Origin: Deinandra increscens subsp. villosa
Taxonomy: Eukaryota; Streptophyta; Magnoliopsida; Asterales; Asteraceae
DNA length: 64,000 nucleotides
NCBI GenBank assembly: GCA_039602395.1
Contig: JBCNJP010000023.1
Location: 24,292,963 to 24,356,962 of the forward strand
Direction: 5' to 3'
Shown here: positions 22,196 to 33,085 of the stretch, in pieces
How the letters are laid out: every line of letters starts with the position of its first letter
How positions within the stretch are numbered: position 1 is the first letter of the stretch
Translations under genes and position numbers: made by a program
Notes under the pieces: generated by a model
Told to the model about the DNA's origin: nothing
Seen by the model: the letters and a program-made list of their open reading frames with translations, nothing else
Databases searched by the model: none

Positions 22196-22988
22196 CTTCC
22201 AATATGGAAATAATTTTTGTACCAATACGCGTGGCCAAAGGGTGCCAACGGGCACATTCGAAATATTGAATAGCGTGGCCTTTGGTATTATATGGTCACG
22301 TATATTTGTGTTTTAGCCACATATGTTATAAAAAAACGTGGCCAAATGGGTTGCTGAAATCATATATTTTGTCCCAATACGCGTCGCCAAAGGGTGACAA
22401 CGGCCACATTAAAATATATAAAGCGTGGCCTTTGGTATTATATGGTCACGTATATTTGTGTTTTAGCCACATATATTTGAAAAAAAAAAGTGGCCAGAGG
22501 GTAGTTGAAATCATACATTTTGTCCCGATACGCGTGGCCAAAGGGTGGCAACGGCCACATTAAAATATAAAAAGCGTGGCCTTTTGTATTATATGGTCAC
22601 GTATATTTGTGTTTTAGCCACATATATTTGGAAAAAAAAAGTGGCCAAAGGGTAGTTGAAATCATACATACATTTTGTCCGAATACGCGTGGCCAAGGGG
22701 TGCCAACACCACATTATAATATAAAAAGCGTGGCCTATGGTATTATATTGTCACGTATACTTGTGTTTTAGGCCACATATATTTGGAAAAAAAAAAAGTG
22801 GCCAAGGGGTAGTTGAAATCAGATATTTTGTCTCAATACGCGTGGCCAAATGGTGACAATGGCCACGTTAAAATATCAAAAGCGTGACCTTGGGTATTAT
22901 ATGGTCATGTATATTTGTGTTTAAGCCACATATATTTGAAAAAAAAGTGGCCAAAGGGTAGTTGAAAATCAGATAATTTGTCCCAATA

Positions 22989-23488
22989 NNNNNNNNNNNN
23001 NNNNNNNNNNNNNNNNNNNNNNNNNNNNNNNNNNNNNNNNNNNNNNNNNNNNNNNNNNNNNNNNNNNNNNNNNNNNNNNNNNNNNNNNNNNNNNNNNNNN
23101 NNNNNNNNNNNNNNNNNNNNNNNNNNNNNNNNNNNNNNNNNNNNNNNNNNNNNNNNNNNNNNNNNNNNNNNNNNNNNNNNNNNNNNNNNNNNNNNNNNNN
23201 NNNNNNNNNNNNNNNNNNNNNNNNNNNNNNNNNNNNNNNNNNNNNNNNNNNNNNNNNNNNNNNNNNNNNNNNNNNNNNNNNNNNNNNNNNNNNNNNNNNN
23301 NNNNNNNNNNNNNNNNNNNNNNNNNNNNNNNNNNNNNNNNNNNNNNNNNNNNNNNNNNNNNNNNNNNNNNNNNNNNNNNNNNNNNNNNNNNNNNNNNNNN
23401 NNNNNNNNNNNNNNNNNNNNNNNNNNNNNNNNNNNNNNNNNNNNNNNNNNNNNNNNNNNNNNNNNNNNNNNNNNNNNNNNNNNNNNNN
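22989..23488. other. Assembly gap, exactly 500 N
   Basis: An unbroken run of 500 N. The round size indicates a scaffolding placeholder, so the true distance and even the orientation of the flanks are not known from the sequence. Confidence 1.
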
Positions 23489-23537
23489 GGACTGGGATTA
23501 TCAATACCCGTCCCATACCCGGCCCATTGCCACCCCT
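23489..23537. mobile_element. Probable hAT transposon end adjoining the gap
   Basis: On the minus strand from 23537 the text reads AGGGGTGGCAATGGG then cgggtatgggacgg, a common terminal sequence of plant hAT elements. Copia gag coding starts immediately at 23538, so the hAT element seems to have inserted in gag and the remainder lies in the gap. Confidence 0.5.
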
Positions 23538-25133
23538 ATTAAACATCAGAACAATGAGTTACAGGTAAAATTAGATGTGAATCAAATGAGAAGCAAAAGA
23601 ATGCTAGAAGCTAGTAAATCTTTGTCCACCTGTATAACTGATGTTAGAATGGGTAAGGATAAAGGTGGAACAGGAATTAGCTTCTCGGACAAAATTAAGA
23701 ATAATGTTCCTCAAGCTCTGACTAGAGATTTTATAGGAATGATCTTTGAGGAGGACCAGGTAGATAGATCTACATCTGAAATGCATGAAGCAGGACCTCC
23801 CCTAGATAGTGTTTTGGTTGGTGTGAAACCTATGACTGAAGAGGAACTAGAAAATAAGAAACATATGCTGTATGGGCTGGGTAATCAGAATAGAACTGTG
23901 GCATTCACAAGTGAACCAGGTCCATCCCAGGAACCATTAAACAATAATGTTGGTTCTTCTGACAATTTTGTTTCATGTGCAGATGAAGTAGATGTTCAAG
24001 ATGTTTCTGGGGAGGATGCTGAATGTTTGAAAGTCAATGAATGTCATGTGTCTAGTAGTTTAATGTTTGATTTACCTAAGGACGATGTTCTAGCATCTGT
24101 GTCTGAACTTAATGCGTCCAAGTCAAAACATTTAGTTGTGTCTATGTCTGCAAAACATGTTTCTGATTCTAATGAAAAAGTTAATGGTTTTAAAATTCGT
24201 GTGCCTAACACAAGAGTTGGACGTGAGTCTAAGCCCCAGGACTTTGTCCCCTATCCCCAGGTTGTGTCTACTTTCAACAGAACAAACAAATCAAAGTCGG
24301 AACAATTTTGTTTAATTACACAACCAGAAAAAGTTCCGAAACATGTAATACACAAATGGGATGACAAGTCTGAATGGAAGTCGTCTTATCCAAGACGCTC
24401 ATACCTTTGTAGTCATGTCAATGGGCCTAGAATTATGAAATTCTTTCAGTGTGGAAAACCAGGACACTTTGCTGCAAACTGTGTGAACAGACCTTACCAA
24501 CCATACTATCCGCAAAACCCACAGACTAGTATGTTGGAGAAAATCATGACAGGTGAAAATAGAAAGCAAAAGCAACAAGCTTTGTCACAGGGGAAGCAGT
24601 GTTCAGAACCAATGAAGGCTCAACAGTCTAAGGTTTCAAACACAAAAGCTCTAGTGACAAAGCCTGTTGATGAAAAGTGGAATGTGGCCAAAACTCAAAA
24701 CTCAACTTACATTCCTAAAGCAGTTTACAAAAGGAATGATAAGATAAAACCAGAGTTTGTTGAGAAACAAGTGTGTAAAGTCAAAAGAGTTAATAAACCT
24801 AATGGCAAAACAAAGGTTGTGAAACAGGTTTCAAAATCAAAAGATGTCACTCAAACGAACCAAGCTATTTATACAAAATTGAAACTTGAGTGGACACCTG
24901 TTAAAAAACCGGCAGGTAAAAAGGACACACAACCACCAAAGAAACCTGCACCTGAAAAGAACTCAACCAATGTAATGAAACCACAGAAACACCCCATTTG
25001 GAAACCAAAAGTCAACACTCAAACCTTGAGTGTACCTGAATCAAAAGCAGGAATGACTCTTCAATTAGTTAATTACACTGATTCCAAAGGTGTGCCCAGA
25101 TCTGTTATGGCCTGGGTACCTGAATCTAACTGA
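23538..25133 (+). pseudogene. Copia A gag, 5'-truncated, altered zinc knuckle
   Basis: The open frame enters from the hAT junction at 23538 (IKHQNNELQVKLDVNQMRSK) and ends at TGA 25131-25133. The junction text aligns with residues 110-120 of the intact gag at 39187, so roughly the first 110 residues are lost. The CCHC knuckle around 24445 reads FFQCGKPGHFAANC: the first Cys of the family pattern CxxC is Phe, which should weaken zinc binding. The remainder is Lys/Pro-rich and basic and ends GVPRSVMAWVPESN, like its relative. Gag forms the particle that packages element RNA. Confidence 0.85.
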
Positions 25134-25149
25134 TCTTTGATCCATGTAG

Positions 25150-28100
25150 GGACAGCCAAGAAGAATTGTCAACAATCTCTGGTACATTGATAGTGGTTGC
25201 TCCCGACATATGACCGGAGATTTATCGCTTTTGGAAGAGGTAAAAGATTTCGATGGAGGTGGTGTATCGTTTGCTGGTGGAGTAGGTGGAAGAATCAGCA
25301 AGAAAGGTGTTGTGAAGAATGGTAACTTATCATTTGCTGATGTACATTATGTGGAGGAGCTGTCACATAGTCTGCTGAGTGTATCACAGATTTGTGATAG
25401 AGACTATTCTGTATTATTCAACCGCAAGGAGTGTATTATTCTCAAGCCTGGTGTGAAGATTCCTGAGGAGTGTATTCTAATGCGTACACCAAGACGAGCA
25501 AATTCTTATCTTCTCAACATGGGTAATCCTCCAACTTCAGAAGAAGCCTGCCTTATCTCAAAGCAAACTGAAAATCTGGCATTGTTGTGGCATCGTCGTC
25601 TGGGACATGCTAATATGAAGAATCTGTCAAAGCTGGCAAAGGGAGAGCATGTAAGGAACCTACCTATCACAGATTTCACGTCAGTTGAGAAGTGTGTTGC
25701 ATGTGCTAAGGGGAAGCAGCACAGATTACCGCATCATTCCAAGATCGTCAATTCTGTTTCATCGGTATTGCAACTACTTCATATGGATCTCTTCGGCCTA
25801 ATGCAAGTTCAAAGCATCAGCAAGTTCTCATACTGTCTGGTTATAGTGGATGATTTCTCTCTTTTTACTTGGGTTTTCTTTCTGTCAAACAAGCATGAAA
25901 CTCCAGCACTTGTGAAACAGTTAGTCACTCTTATAGAGAATCAGTTGAGCAAAAGGGTAAAGGCTATTAGAACAGACAACGGAACAGAATTTAAGAATGC
26001 TGAATTAAATATGTTCTGTGGAGTAAAAGGTATAGAAAGACAATTCAGTGCACCATACACGCCTTAACAAAATGGTGTTGCTGAAAGAAGAAACAGAACT
26101 CTCATTGAAGCTGCCAGAACTATGCTGTGTGATGCAAGATTACCAATTTTCTTCTGAGCTGAAGCAGTCAACACTGCTTGTTATGTGCAGAATCGGGTAC
26201 TGTTGAACAAGCGACATGAGATGACACCTTATCAGATTATCTATGGAGAAAAGCCAAGGGTGGGGTACTTCAAGACTTTCGGGTGTCCTTGCACAGTTTT
26301 AATTCAATCTGATGTGGGGAAGTTCGAAGCAAAGGCTGATGAATGTTATTTTGTGGGATATTCTGCAAATAGTGCTTATCGGGTCTACAACAAAACCACC
26401 AAATTGATAATCGAGGCATTTGATGTTGACTGGTTGGAAGATAATCCAACAAATGCAGGAATTGGACCGGACTGGATCTTTGACTATGGGACTTTCTTTA
26501 GAGGGTTTGACTACTCAAACATGTTTCCCAATCTGGAAGAAGAAGACATCATTGCTCCAGCTCCTGAAGTGAGGCCATCTGTGGAAATTGTCAGAGATAG
26601 TGTATCAGAAACAACTCCTAAGGATGATGTTGTGGATGTTCCAGGATGGTCAGGAACTCATGATGATCAGAAGGAGCCTGAAACCCAAGGTATGAATAAT
26701 AATGTTAATGATACTAACCTGCCTGTTTCTGTTTCAGTACCAGATGCTTAAACCACAAGAATCAACAAAGATCATCCACTTAGCAATGTGGTCGGGCCAG
26801 TGACAGCAGGAGTCACAACTAGAAGCCGCTCGGGTAACATCAATCACTGCATGTACTCGTGTTTTATCTCCCAGATAGAGCCTCTAAATGTGATGGTAGC
26901 TCTTAAGGATCCAAGTTGGATTGAGGCTATGCACAATGAACTGAATCAATTCTCAAAACTGGGAGTGTGGCGACTAGTGAAAAGGCCAGAAGATAAAAAG
27001 GTTATACCCACAAGATGGCTGTACAAGAACAAGAAAGATGATACGGGTATAATCGTAAGGAACAAGGCAAGGCTGATTGTTCAGGGACATAGACAAGTTC
27101 ATGGGGTTGATTATGATGAGGTATATGCTCCAGTGGCTAGATTGGAAGCAATTCGGATCTTTCTTGCTGTGGCAACGTATCTCAATTTCACGGTGCATCA
27201 GATGGATGTGAAGACAGCCTTCCTCTATGCAGAGATGAATGAAGAAGTCTATGTGGCTCAGCCACCAGGGTTTGTGAATGAAGAGCATCCGGATCATGTA
27301 TATCTCCTGGATAAAGCCTTGTATGGTTTGCATCAAGCTCCCTGCACGTGGTATGAGACCCTGTCAAAGCATTTGGTAGATAATGGTTATACACGGGGAG
27401 TGGTTGATCAAACATTGTTCATAAAGAAGGTGAAGGATGATATCATAATGGTGCAAGTGTATGTGGATGACATCATCTACGGATCTATAAATGAAGATTT
27501 ATGCACAGAGTTTGAGGATATCATGAAAAAGAAGTTTGAGATGAGTGATCAAGGAGAGATGAACTTTTTCTTGGCATTACAAGTGAAACAAGATGAAACT
27601 GGAATTCTCATTCACCAAGCAAAATATGTGAATGAGATTCTGGAAAAGTTCAAAATGCAGGACTCCAAACCTATCTCCACTCCCATGGCATCCAGACCAC
27701 TACTGATAGCAGATGCAGATGGAGAATCCGTGAGTGAATTCATGTATCGGTCAATGATCGGATCACTCATGTATTTAACAGCCAGCATGCCAGATATTAT
27801 GCATGCAGTGTGTGTGTGCGCACGTTATCAGGCTAATCCTAAACTTTCTCATTTAGCTGCTGTTAAATGTATTCTTAGGTACCTGAAGGGCAGGCCTAGG
27901 CTTGGACTTTGGTATCCTAAGAATACTGATTTTCAATTGTTTGCATTTACTGACAGTGATTATGGAGGTAGTGACCTTGACAGGAAATCTACAACTAGAG
28001 GATGTCAGTACTTGGGAGACAGACTCATCTCCTGGAAAAGTAAGAAGCAGCATACCGTGTCTAAGTCAACTGCAGAAGCTGAATATGTGGCAGCATCAGC

Positions 28101-28407
28101 TGGATGCTCGCAGGTAGTATGGATTCAAAATCAGCTAACAGACTACGGTATGGAATTCATTAACACTCCAATTTTTTGTGATAATGCTGCTGCTCTGCAA
28201 ATTGTCAAAAACCCTGTTCAACATTCCAAAACCAAGCATATAGACATCAAGGTACATTTTATTCGTGATTGCTATGACAGGAAGTTGATTCAGTTGGAAA
28301 AGGTAAGCTCAGATCAAAATGTTTCAGACCTTTTCACAAAACCCCTTCCTCGTCCTAATTTTGAAATGTGTGTTGAAGGCCTAAGGATGATTGCCTTCGA
28401 GGACTGA
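25150..28407 (+). pseudogene. Copia A pol: protease, integrase, RT, RNase H
   Basis: One reading frame (frame 1) from GGA at 25150 to TGA at 28405-28407. Protease active site WYIDSGCSRHMTG; GAG-pre-integrase LWHRRLGHANMKNL with the HHCC module; integrase Asp residues in HMDLFG and IRTDNGTEF and Glu in NRTLIEAARTML; RT box VYVDDIIYGS; RNase H FTDSDYGGSDLDRKSTTRG and HSKTKHIDIKVHFIRD. Three in-frame stops break it: TAA 26065 (expected CAA), TGA 26155 (expected TGG) and TAA about 26749. Pol lies in a different frame from gag and its first codon follows TAG at 25147-25149, which could be a splice acceptor. Without the stops it would be full length. Confidence 0.9.
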
Positions 28408-29590
28408 TCTGATCCAAACTTTTTGTATATAGTTGCTTTTATTTTTGCTTACTTTTGCTTACTTTTGCTTACTTTTGCTTTGAGTTTATTTAAAAAATAT
28501 TAAAAAAATTTTTTTTAAAAAGGAGGTGTTTTTGTTTCAAAAGCCTCATAAAAACAGGGGAAGAAATGTCAACGTTTCAGAAAATCTGAAAAATTTGTTT
28601 GAAGTTTTTATTGAGTCTTTTGTTTGCCTTGAATTGGTAGGAAGTGATATAAATTTCCAAGACAATCGGAGACTGACACGTGTAAGGCTGAAGTGAAAGA
28701 CGGCTCAAAGATGATGTGTCGGTAAGCTAAATCAAAAACTATGACCATCCAAGTAAGTGCAGTAAACTTAACTTCTATATATGTTTAGGTTTCCATCCTA
28801 GTTTACATAGTTTAAAAAACTGAGTCCCAGCAAAAATGGGTTGAGAGTGGTATCCACCTAGTATTCACTCTCTCACACGCCATGTTCTGCTGTTATGACA
28901 ACACCTCATTCAAAAAGAAAAATGAAAAGAATGAAAAGAAAATGAAAAGAAAACGGAAAACAATAAAATAATTATTGTGTTTGGTATTCTCTGCGTGCTT
29001 ATGCGGCCGGCCTGATTACCAACTGATAATTAAAAAAATAAGTGTTTGTCATGACGGTGTTGAATGGTTCCTCAAGTTGGGGGTTTGTGAATCCTCAATA
29101 AACTCTGAGGTTGGGTAGGTTTTGCTATGAACAATTGGGTGTGGGGACAGTTAAACATGACGGTAATTATGTACCATAATTAAGCACTTTAAACTTTTTA
29201 TCTGGATGTGAGTTTATGTGGTTTCAAAATTTTTGGGCAATCGTCTAGAGCGTCGAGTAACGGAAGCTGAAAAAAGGTTCCTCAGTCAAAGATAAGTCTG
29301 GTTTGATCCATGAAATACATCAACTTCAAGGTAAGTATGTTTTTATCTCGGTTTTAGGATATCTTAATTTTATGATTTTATATTCATTTTTTAAAGCTTT
29401 TGTATAGTTATAATTTAAATTTTTTTAATTGATCAAGATCAGATAATCGGGGTATAAGTCTGAGGGGAAGTTTTGTAAATTCTCAAAGGTTTAAAATTAT
29501 CATATTTTTATGAGAATTATCATTTGTTTGAGATTTGGGATGTATTTGAAATATTGTCAAACTTGGAGGGGTCTTTTTTGGAAATTTTGA
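28408..29590 (+). other. Non-coding spacer between copia A pol and ORF3
   Basis: No gene. It contains three direct cttacttttg copies (28445-28480), a PPT-like caggggaag at 28556, and a block at 28670-29330 that matches 41725-42380 of the gag-only element (gactgagtccc, gggttgagagtggt, ctcaagttgggggtttgtga). The shared block shows that both elements belong to one lineage. Confidence 0.75.
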
Positions 29591-30471
29591 AAATATAAAA
29601 GCCTCACCTCATTTCCGATCCGTCATTTACGATCCCCATCTCTCTGCGTTTCCGATCCGCCACAAAACCCTAACCTCCGCCGCTGCCCTCGCCAGAAAAA
29701 CGATCCCGACTACTTCTGTCCACTTTCCGTCAAACCCAAGCACACCACCGTGTTCGTTTTCACTTTCTGACTACGAATCATCCCTCAATCGCCTGTTTTT
29801 CTTCGTTTCATGACCCTGAATCACGATTTTCTTCATTCGGTGTTCATTTTCCTTTTTCTTCAAAATTCCCGTCAAATACTCAAGATTGAGAGTCATTTAC
29901 ATAAAAGGTAGTTTTGATGAGTTTTGTGCATAAATGTTGGTTTATAATGAGCTTTTAAGATGTTGCAGGTACAACAATGGTGATCTTCTGCGTTTACGAT
30001 CGGCTAGAGGTTGAAGACGACGATTGGAGTTTCCGATCGGAGTTTACGATTGTAGTTTACGATCCTCGATGTTTACGATCTCCGATGTTTACGATCGTTC
30101 GGTGGTTTAAAGCTGTTTACGACCGGGCTCGATGTTTCCGACTGGACTTTAGTTGACCCGATCGTGAATCCAGACTCGGATCGTAAACCAGAGTTTCTGA
30201 TCGTAAACCAATTGATGTTTATTTTAAAATCGTAAACGCTTAATTAAACACAAAATGATTTGATTTCTTATAAATTTCAATTATTTAAGATAAAATTAAA
30301 TTTGTTTAGTTAATTTGTGATTCAAGATCAAATCCTTTCCTTGAAAGTTTTAATTGAGATTTCTGAACTTAACGATAAAGTGTGATAATCAATTGAACTT
30401 CAAGATGGTGTTAACAAACATAATTTCACTTTGATGAGTTTAAGCTTGATGCATTTGTCTCGTTTTCTCAG
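29591..30471 (+). promoter_or_regulatory. Candidate internal promoter and spliced leader of ORF3
   Basis: A TATA-like aatataaaag at 29593-29602 is followed within 40 bases by pyrimidine-rich text and aaaccctaacctccgccgc, which resembles plant 5' UTRs. Eight or more GTTTACGATC-type motifs follow at 29985-30200. A T/C-rich tract ending CAG (30455-30471) lies immediately before the ORF3 ATG and has the form of a strong 3' splice site. A second possible intron (gtagtttt ... ttgcag, 29908-29968) is short for plants. All of this is inferred from sequence form. Confidence 0.45.
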
Positions 30472-33054
30472 ATGGCAGAAGATATGCTTGACAAAGAGAT
30501 TCATTTTGAAAGAGATCATTGCATCCCCGCCTATCTTGATGATCCTCCAGAGAGACATATGCAGCTATTCTATTCTCTGGTGGCAGGATTAAATGTCTGC
30601 AAAATTAATCATGCTCTACGGACAAGTGTGCTGATCGATGAGCAACTTGTTAGAGATTTCTGGGGAACTGCAAGAGCAAATGTTGACAAGACAAGAATCA
30701 CTGCAACCATTCAGAACCGACCAATCGTGATTCTTGAAGAAGACATTCGTCAGGGTTTGAACATCAATGATAAAGCTGAAGATCCAATAGTGTATTCAAA
30801 GGCTGTTGTGTTGGAAGGTGCTCAATCGTTAGGGTATGAAGGAAAGTTCCCTCCCATTTTCAAGAAGTTACTGCCGCACTACTGGAGGTGTCTAGCTCAT
30901 TACATGCAGAAATCCTTCTTGGGGAAGAGAACAAGTTTTGATCAGCTAATCAAACTGCATGGCACATCGTTTGTTGCATTGGCCTTAGACTGGAACTTCA
31001 ATTTCTCAAAAATGATGCTGTTGGATTGGATTGGCAATGCTGATTTGAGCGCCAGAGAACAGTTCCTGATGACACCAAGATTTGTGCAGATGGTGATCAT
31101 GAAGAAATATCCCATGATAGAGGAAAGAATAGAGAAGTTGGATATCAAATTCATGGATAACGGTGTGTTCGGCTTGCAAACCCAAGACAGAAAGGGAAAG
31201 AATAGATTTCAATGGAGACTTGAATGGACTAAGAAGGGTGCCTTCCCTGAAGTTGCTAGGGAACAAGAGCAAGAAGAATCTGAGCCTAAACCAGAAGTCC
31301 ATCCGGTCAATGTGACTGTTGCTGAAGACCACGATGTGACAGCAACTGTGGCTGTAAATGTTCTAGAAGAAGCTGACGTTATACCGTCTGATGAGGAAAA
31401 TGTGATGGATGACATCTTTCCTGAGCATGAGAACCTAAATGATGACATCTATGGGGATCTGGGGCCCATCAGTCACAAGAGAGCGAGGAATGACTTGAAC
31501 TCCTCTTCCAGCAGTGGCTCAGTTCCACAAGAGTTAGATGCTCAATTTGAAGTGGAGGATGTTTTTGAAGAGCCAATTCCTGTGCGTGAGCCATCACCAA
31601 GGAAGAAATCAGATCCCAGAGCCATCAGGTTTAAATTCCAGAAAACTACCTTAAGCCTGATGGTATTTGAACCTACACGTGCCAATGTACAAAATGTTGA
31701 TGCACCTGAACCTACAAATGAAGAGAGAACACTTCAAGCTGATCATCAGGCTGATATACCGGAACCAACTCCCATGCAGACCGAAAGTCCTATTCGGAAT
31801 GAACATAGCCTAGTTCATGATGAAAGGCAATTCTTTGATGTGGACAGCATGTTTGTGGAGCCCAGTCCAGTGAGAGTGAACTTATCTGCTGAATCTAGCC
31901 AGCCTCCTGTCGTTCCAAGCTTCCGTCCATACCAAGCACTGGTTGAAGACCTTGCTCAAGCCAGTGAACTTCCTGTAGACCTCAGGATAAGTGCTGATCC
32001 TCAGATCAACTTCCTTATTTCTCAAAACAGAAAGAGAGAAAGTGAGATAAAGGAGCTAAAAGAAGAAAACGAGAAGTTGAAGGAAAAAGAAAGCAAGAGT
32101 GAAGCCAGCATTGCATTTTTATATGCAGGGCTACTAGAGCTAAGAAAGAAGGTAGAAGACTTACAGAAGTCTACTGCTCCAAGTGCTCAGGGTGCCCCAG
32201 GACAGAGTTCTTCTCAAAGTGCAATACATGAAGATGAAGGAGATGACACAATTGAGATGTCTGAGTATGTTCGTGGTGGAAGATTTGTTTCAAAGGCTCA
32301 TGAAGGTCAGGTCAATTGGTTCAAAGAGTTCTTCAAAGGTCCTACCCCTACGCTATACTCCATAGATGTGGGAGAGAGTGAATTAGACAAGAAGGGGAGC
32401 CGGGAACCAATTCTATGTTGGTATTATGATGCTGAAAAGGAATTGTTTGCTGTGGTGAGAGATGGATATAGTCCAGTCGAGTACTACCGATCAAGAGGTC
32501 AATTCCACTCATGGACTGAAACAGAGTTGAGGAACTTGCTGAGGGCACCGTTCATTAACAGGTGGAACAACAATCATGGTAATCTGGTTCGCAACAATTT
32601 GATAGCTCAAATGGAGGAAAACTTTGCAAACTTTGATCTGAAGGCTGCAAAGTGGGTTGAAACCGGAACAGATCCTGCCACCGATGAGCCAATTGGTGAA
32701 ATGAGGTGTCCTCCCACCATACGAACTCGAGTTATCAACATGCTCGATGAAATAGAAGACCATACACTTGTAAAGAATTTCGATAGCTGGTATTTTGATC
32801 CTACAACGTATGAGGTGGTGGTTGTGTGCAAGAAGCTAAGAGAGTTCCGCATGTATGATCCCATTGATTTGCTGAGATTCGGAGAGAATGACATCAAGCT
32901 CCTGGCATCCCGTCCAATACTTGGTGATGAACATGACATGGCGAATTTTATACGGGTGGGTATGTTTCATGGCACGGCAAATCTAATTGTGGAGAAAGGT
33001 TGGTGGTCAAGGAAAGAAGCTCATACATTCAGATTTGATTTATGTCTTCCTTAG
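30472..33054 (+). CDS. Sirevirus ORF3 (so-called env-like position), intact 860 codons
   Basis: Uninterrupted from ATG to TAG although pol of the same element has three stops. Residues 1-265 look globular (CIPAYLDDPPERHMQLFYSL, WNFNFSKMMLLDWIGN). Residues 270-515 are acidic, Pro-rich and probably disordered. Residues 520-575 are a coiled coil (KRESEIKELKEENEKLKEKE). Residues 595-860 form a second conserved-looking domain (GGRFVSKAHEGQVNWFKEFF, FDSWYFDPTTYEVVVVCKKL). No signal peptide or transmembrane segment is visible, so an envelope role is not supported. In Sireviruses an extra ORF here has been called env-like by position only; the function is unknown. The start is fixed by the CAG|ATG junction. 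Confidence 0.8.
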   Translation: MAEDMLDKEIHFERDHCIPAYLDDPPERHMQLFYSLVAGLNVCKINHALRTSVLIDEQLVRDFWGTARANVDKTRITATIQNRPIVILEEDIRQGLNINDKAEDPIVYSKAVVLEGAQSLGYEGKFPPIFKKLLPHYWRCLAHYMQKSFLGKRTSFDQLIKLHGTSFVALALDWNFNFSKMMLLDWIGNADLSAREQFLMTPRFVQMVIMKKYPMIEERIEKLDIKFMDNGVFGLQTQDRKGKNRFQWRLEWTKKGAFPEVAREQEQEESEPKPEVHPVNVTVAEDHDVTATVAVNVLEEADVIPSDEENVMDDIFPEHENLNDDIYGDLGPISHKRARNDLNSSSSSGSVPQELDAQFEVEDVFEEPIPVREPSPRKKSDPRAIRFKFQKTTLSLMVFEPTRANVQNVDAPEPTNEERTLQADHQADIPEPTPMQTESPIRNEHSLVHDERQFFDVDSMFVEPSPVRVNLSAESSQPPVVPSFRPYQALVEDLAQASELPVDLRISADPQINFLISQNRKRESEIKELKEENEKLKEKESKSEASIAFLYAGLLELRKKVEDLQKSTAPSAQGAPGQSSSQSAIHEDEGDDTIEMSEYVRGGRFVSKAHEGQVNWFKEFFKGPTPTLYSIDVGESELDKKGSREPILCWYYDAEKELFAVVRDGYSPVEYYRSRGQFHSWTETELRNLLRAPFINRWNNNHGNLVRNNLIAQMEENFANFDLKAAKWVETGTDPATDEPIGEMRCPPTIRTRVINMLDEIEDHTLVKNFDSWYFDPTTYEVVVVCKKLREFRMYDPIDLLRFGENDIKLLASRPILGDEHDMANFIRVGMFHGTANLIVEKGWWSRKEAHTFRFDLCLP

Positions 33055-33073
33055 ACAGTCTAATGGTTCATGC

Positions 33074-33085
33074 CTAGGGGAAGAT
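33074..33085 (+). promoter_or_regulatory. Polypurine tract of copia A
   Basis: taggggaagat lies directly before the 3' LTR start TGTTGGGC, and the same tract precedes the 3' LTR of the gag-only element. Confidence 0.85.

Larger units (their letters stand above)
20069..22988. repeat. Giant inverted repeat (palindrome), arms at least 1.4 kb, 90-bp loop
   Basis: The left arm ends at 21483 (cccgcaaaagc) and the right arm begins at 21574 (gcttttgcggg). From there the sequence mirrors outward through the TNP2 fragment and the subterminal repeats until the N gap at 22989. The left counterpart of the last readable base is near 20069, but the left-hand repeats extend to 19860, so the arm may be longer. 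The arms differ by scattered single-base indels and a few substitutions. Either a real inverted duplication or an assembly artefact. Confidence 0.88.

Noticed and set aside
28975..30470. tRNA or other structured RNA gene in the Sirevirus spacer
   Set aside because: No cloverleaf-compatible A- and B-box pair was found; the repeated motifs are GTTTACGATC words.
30472..33054. Envelope glycoprotein assignment for ORF3
   Set aside because: No signal peptide, transmembrane segment or processing site is visible. Position alone does not support it.
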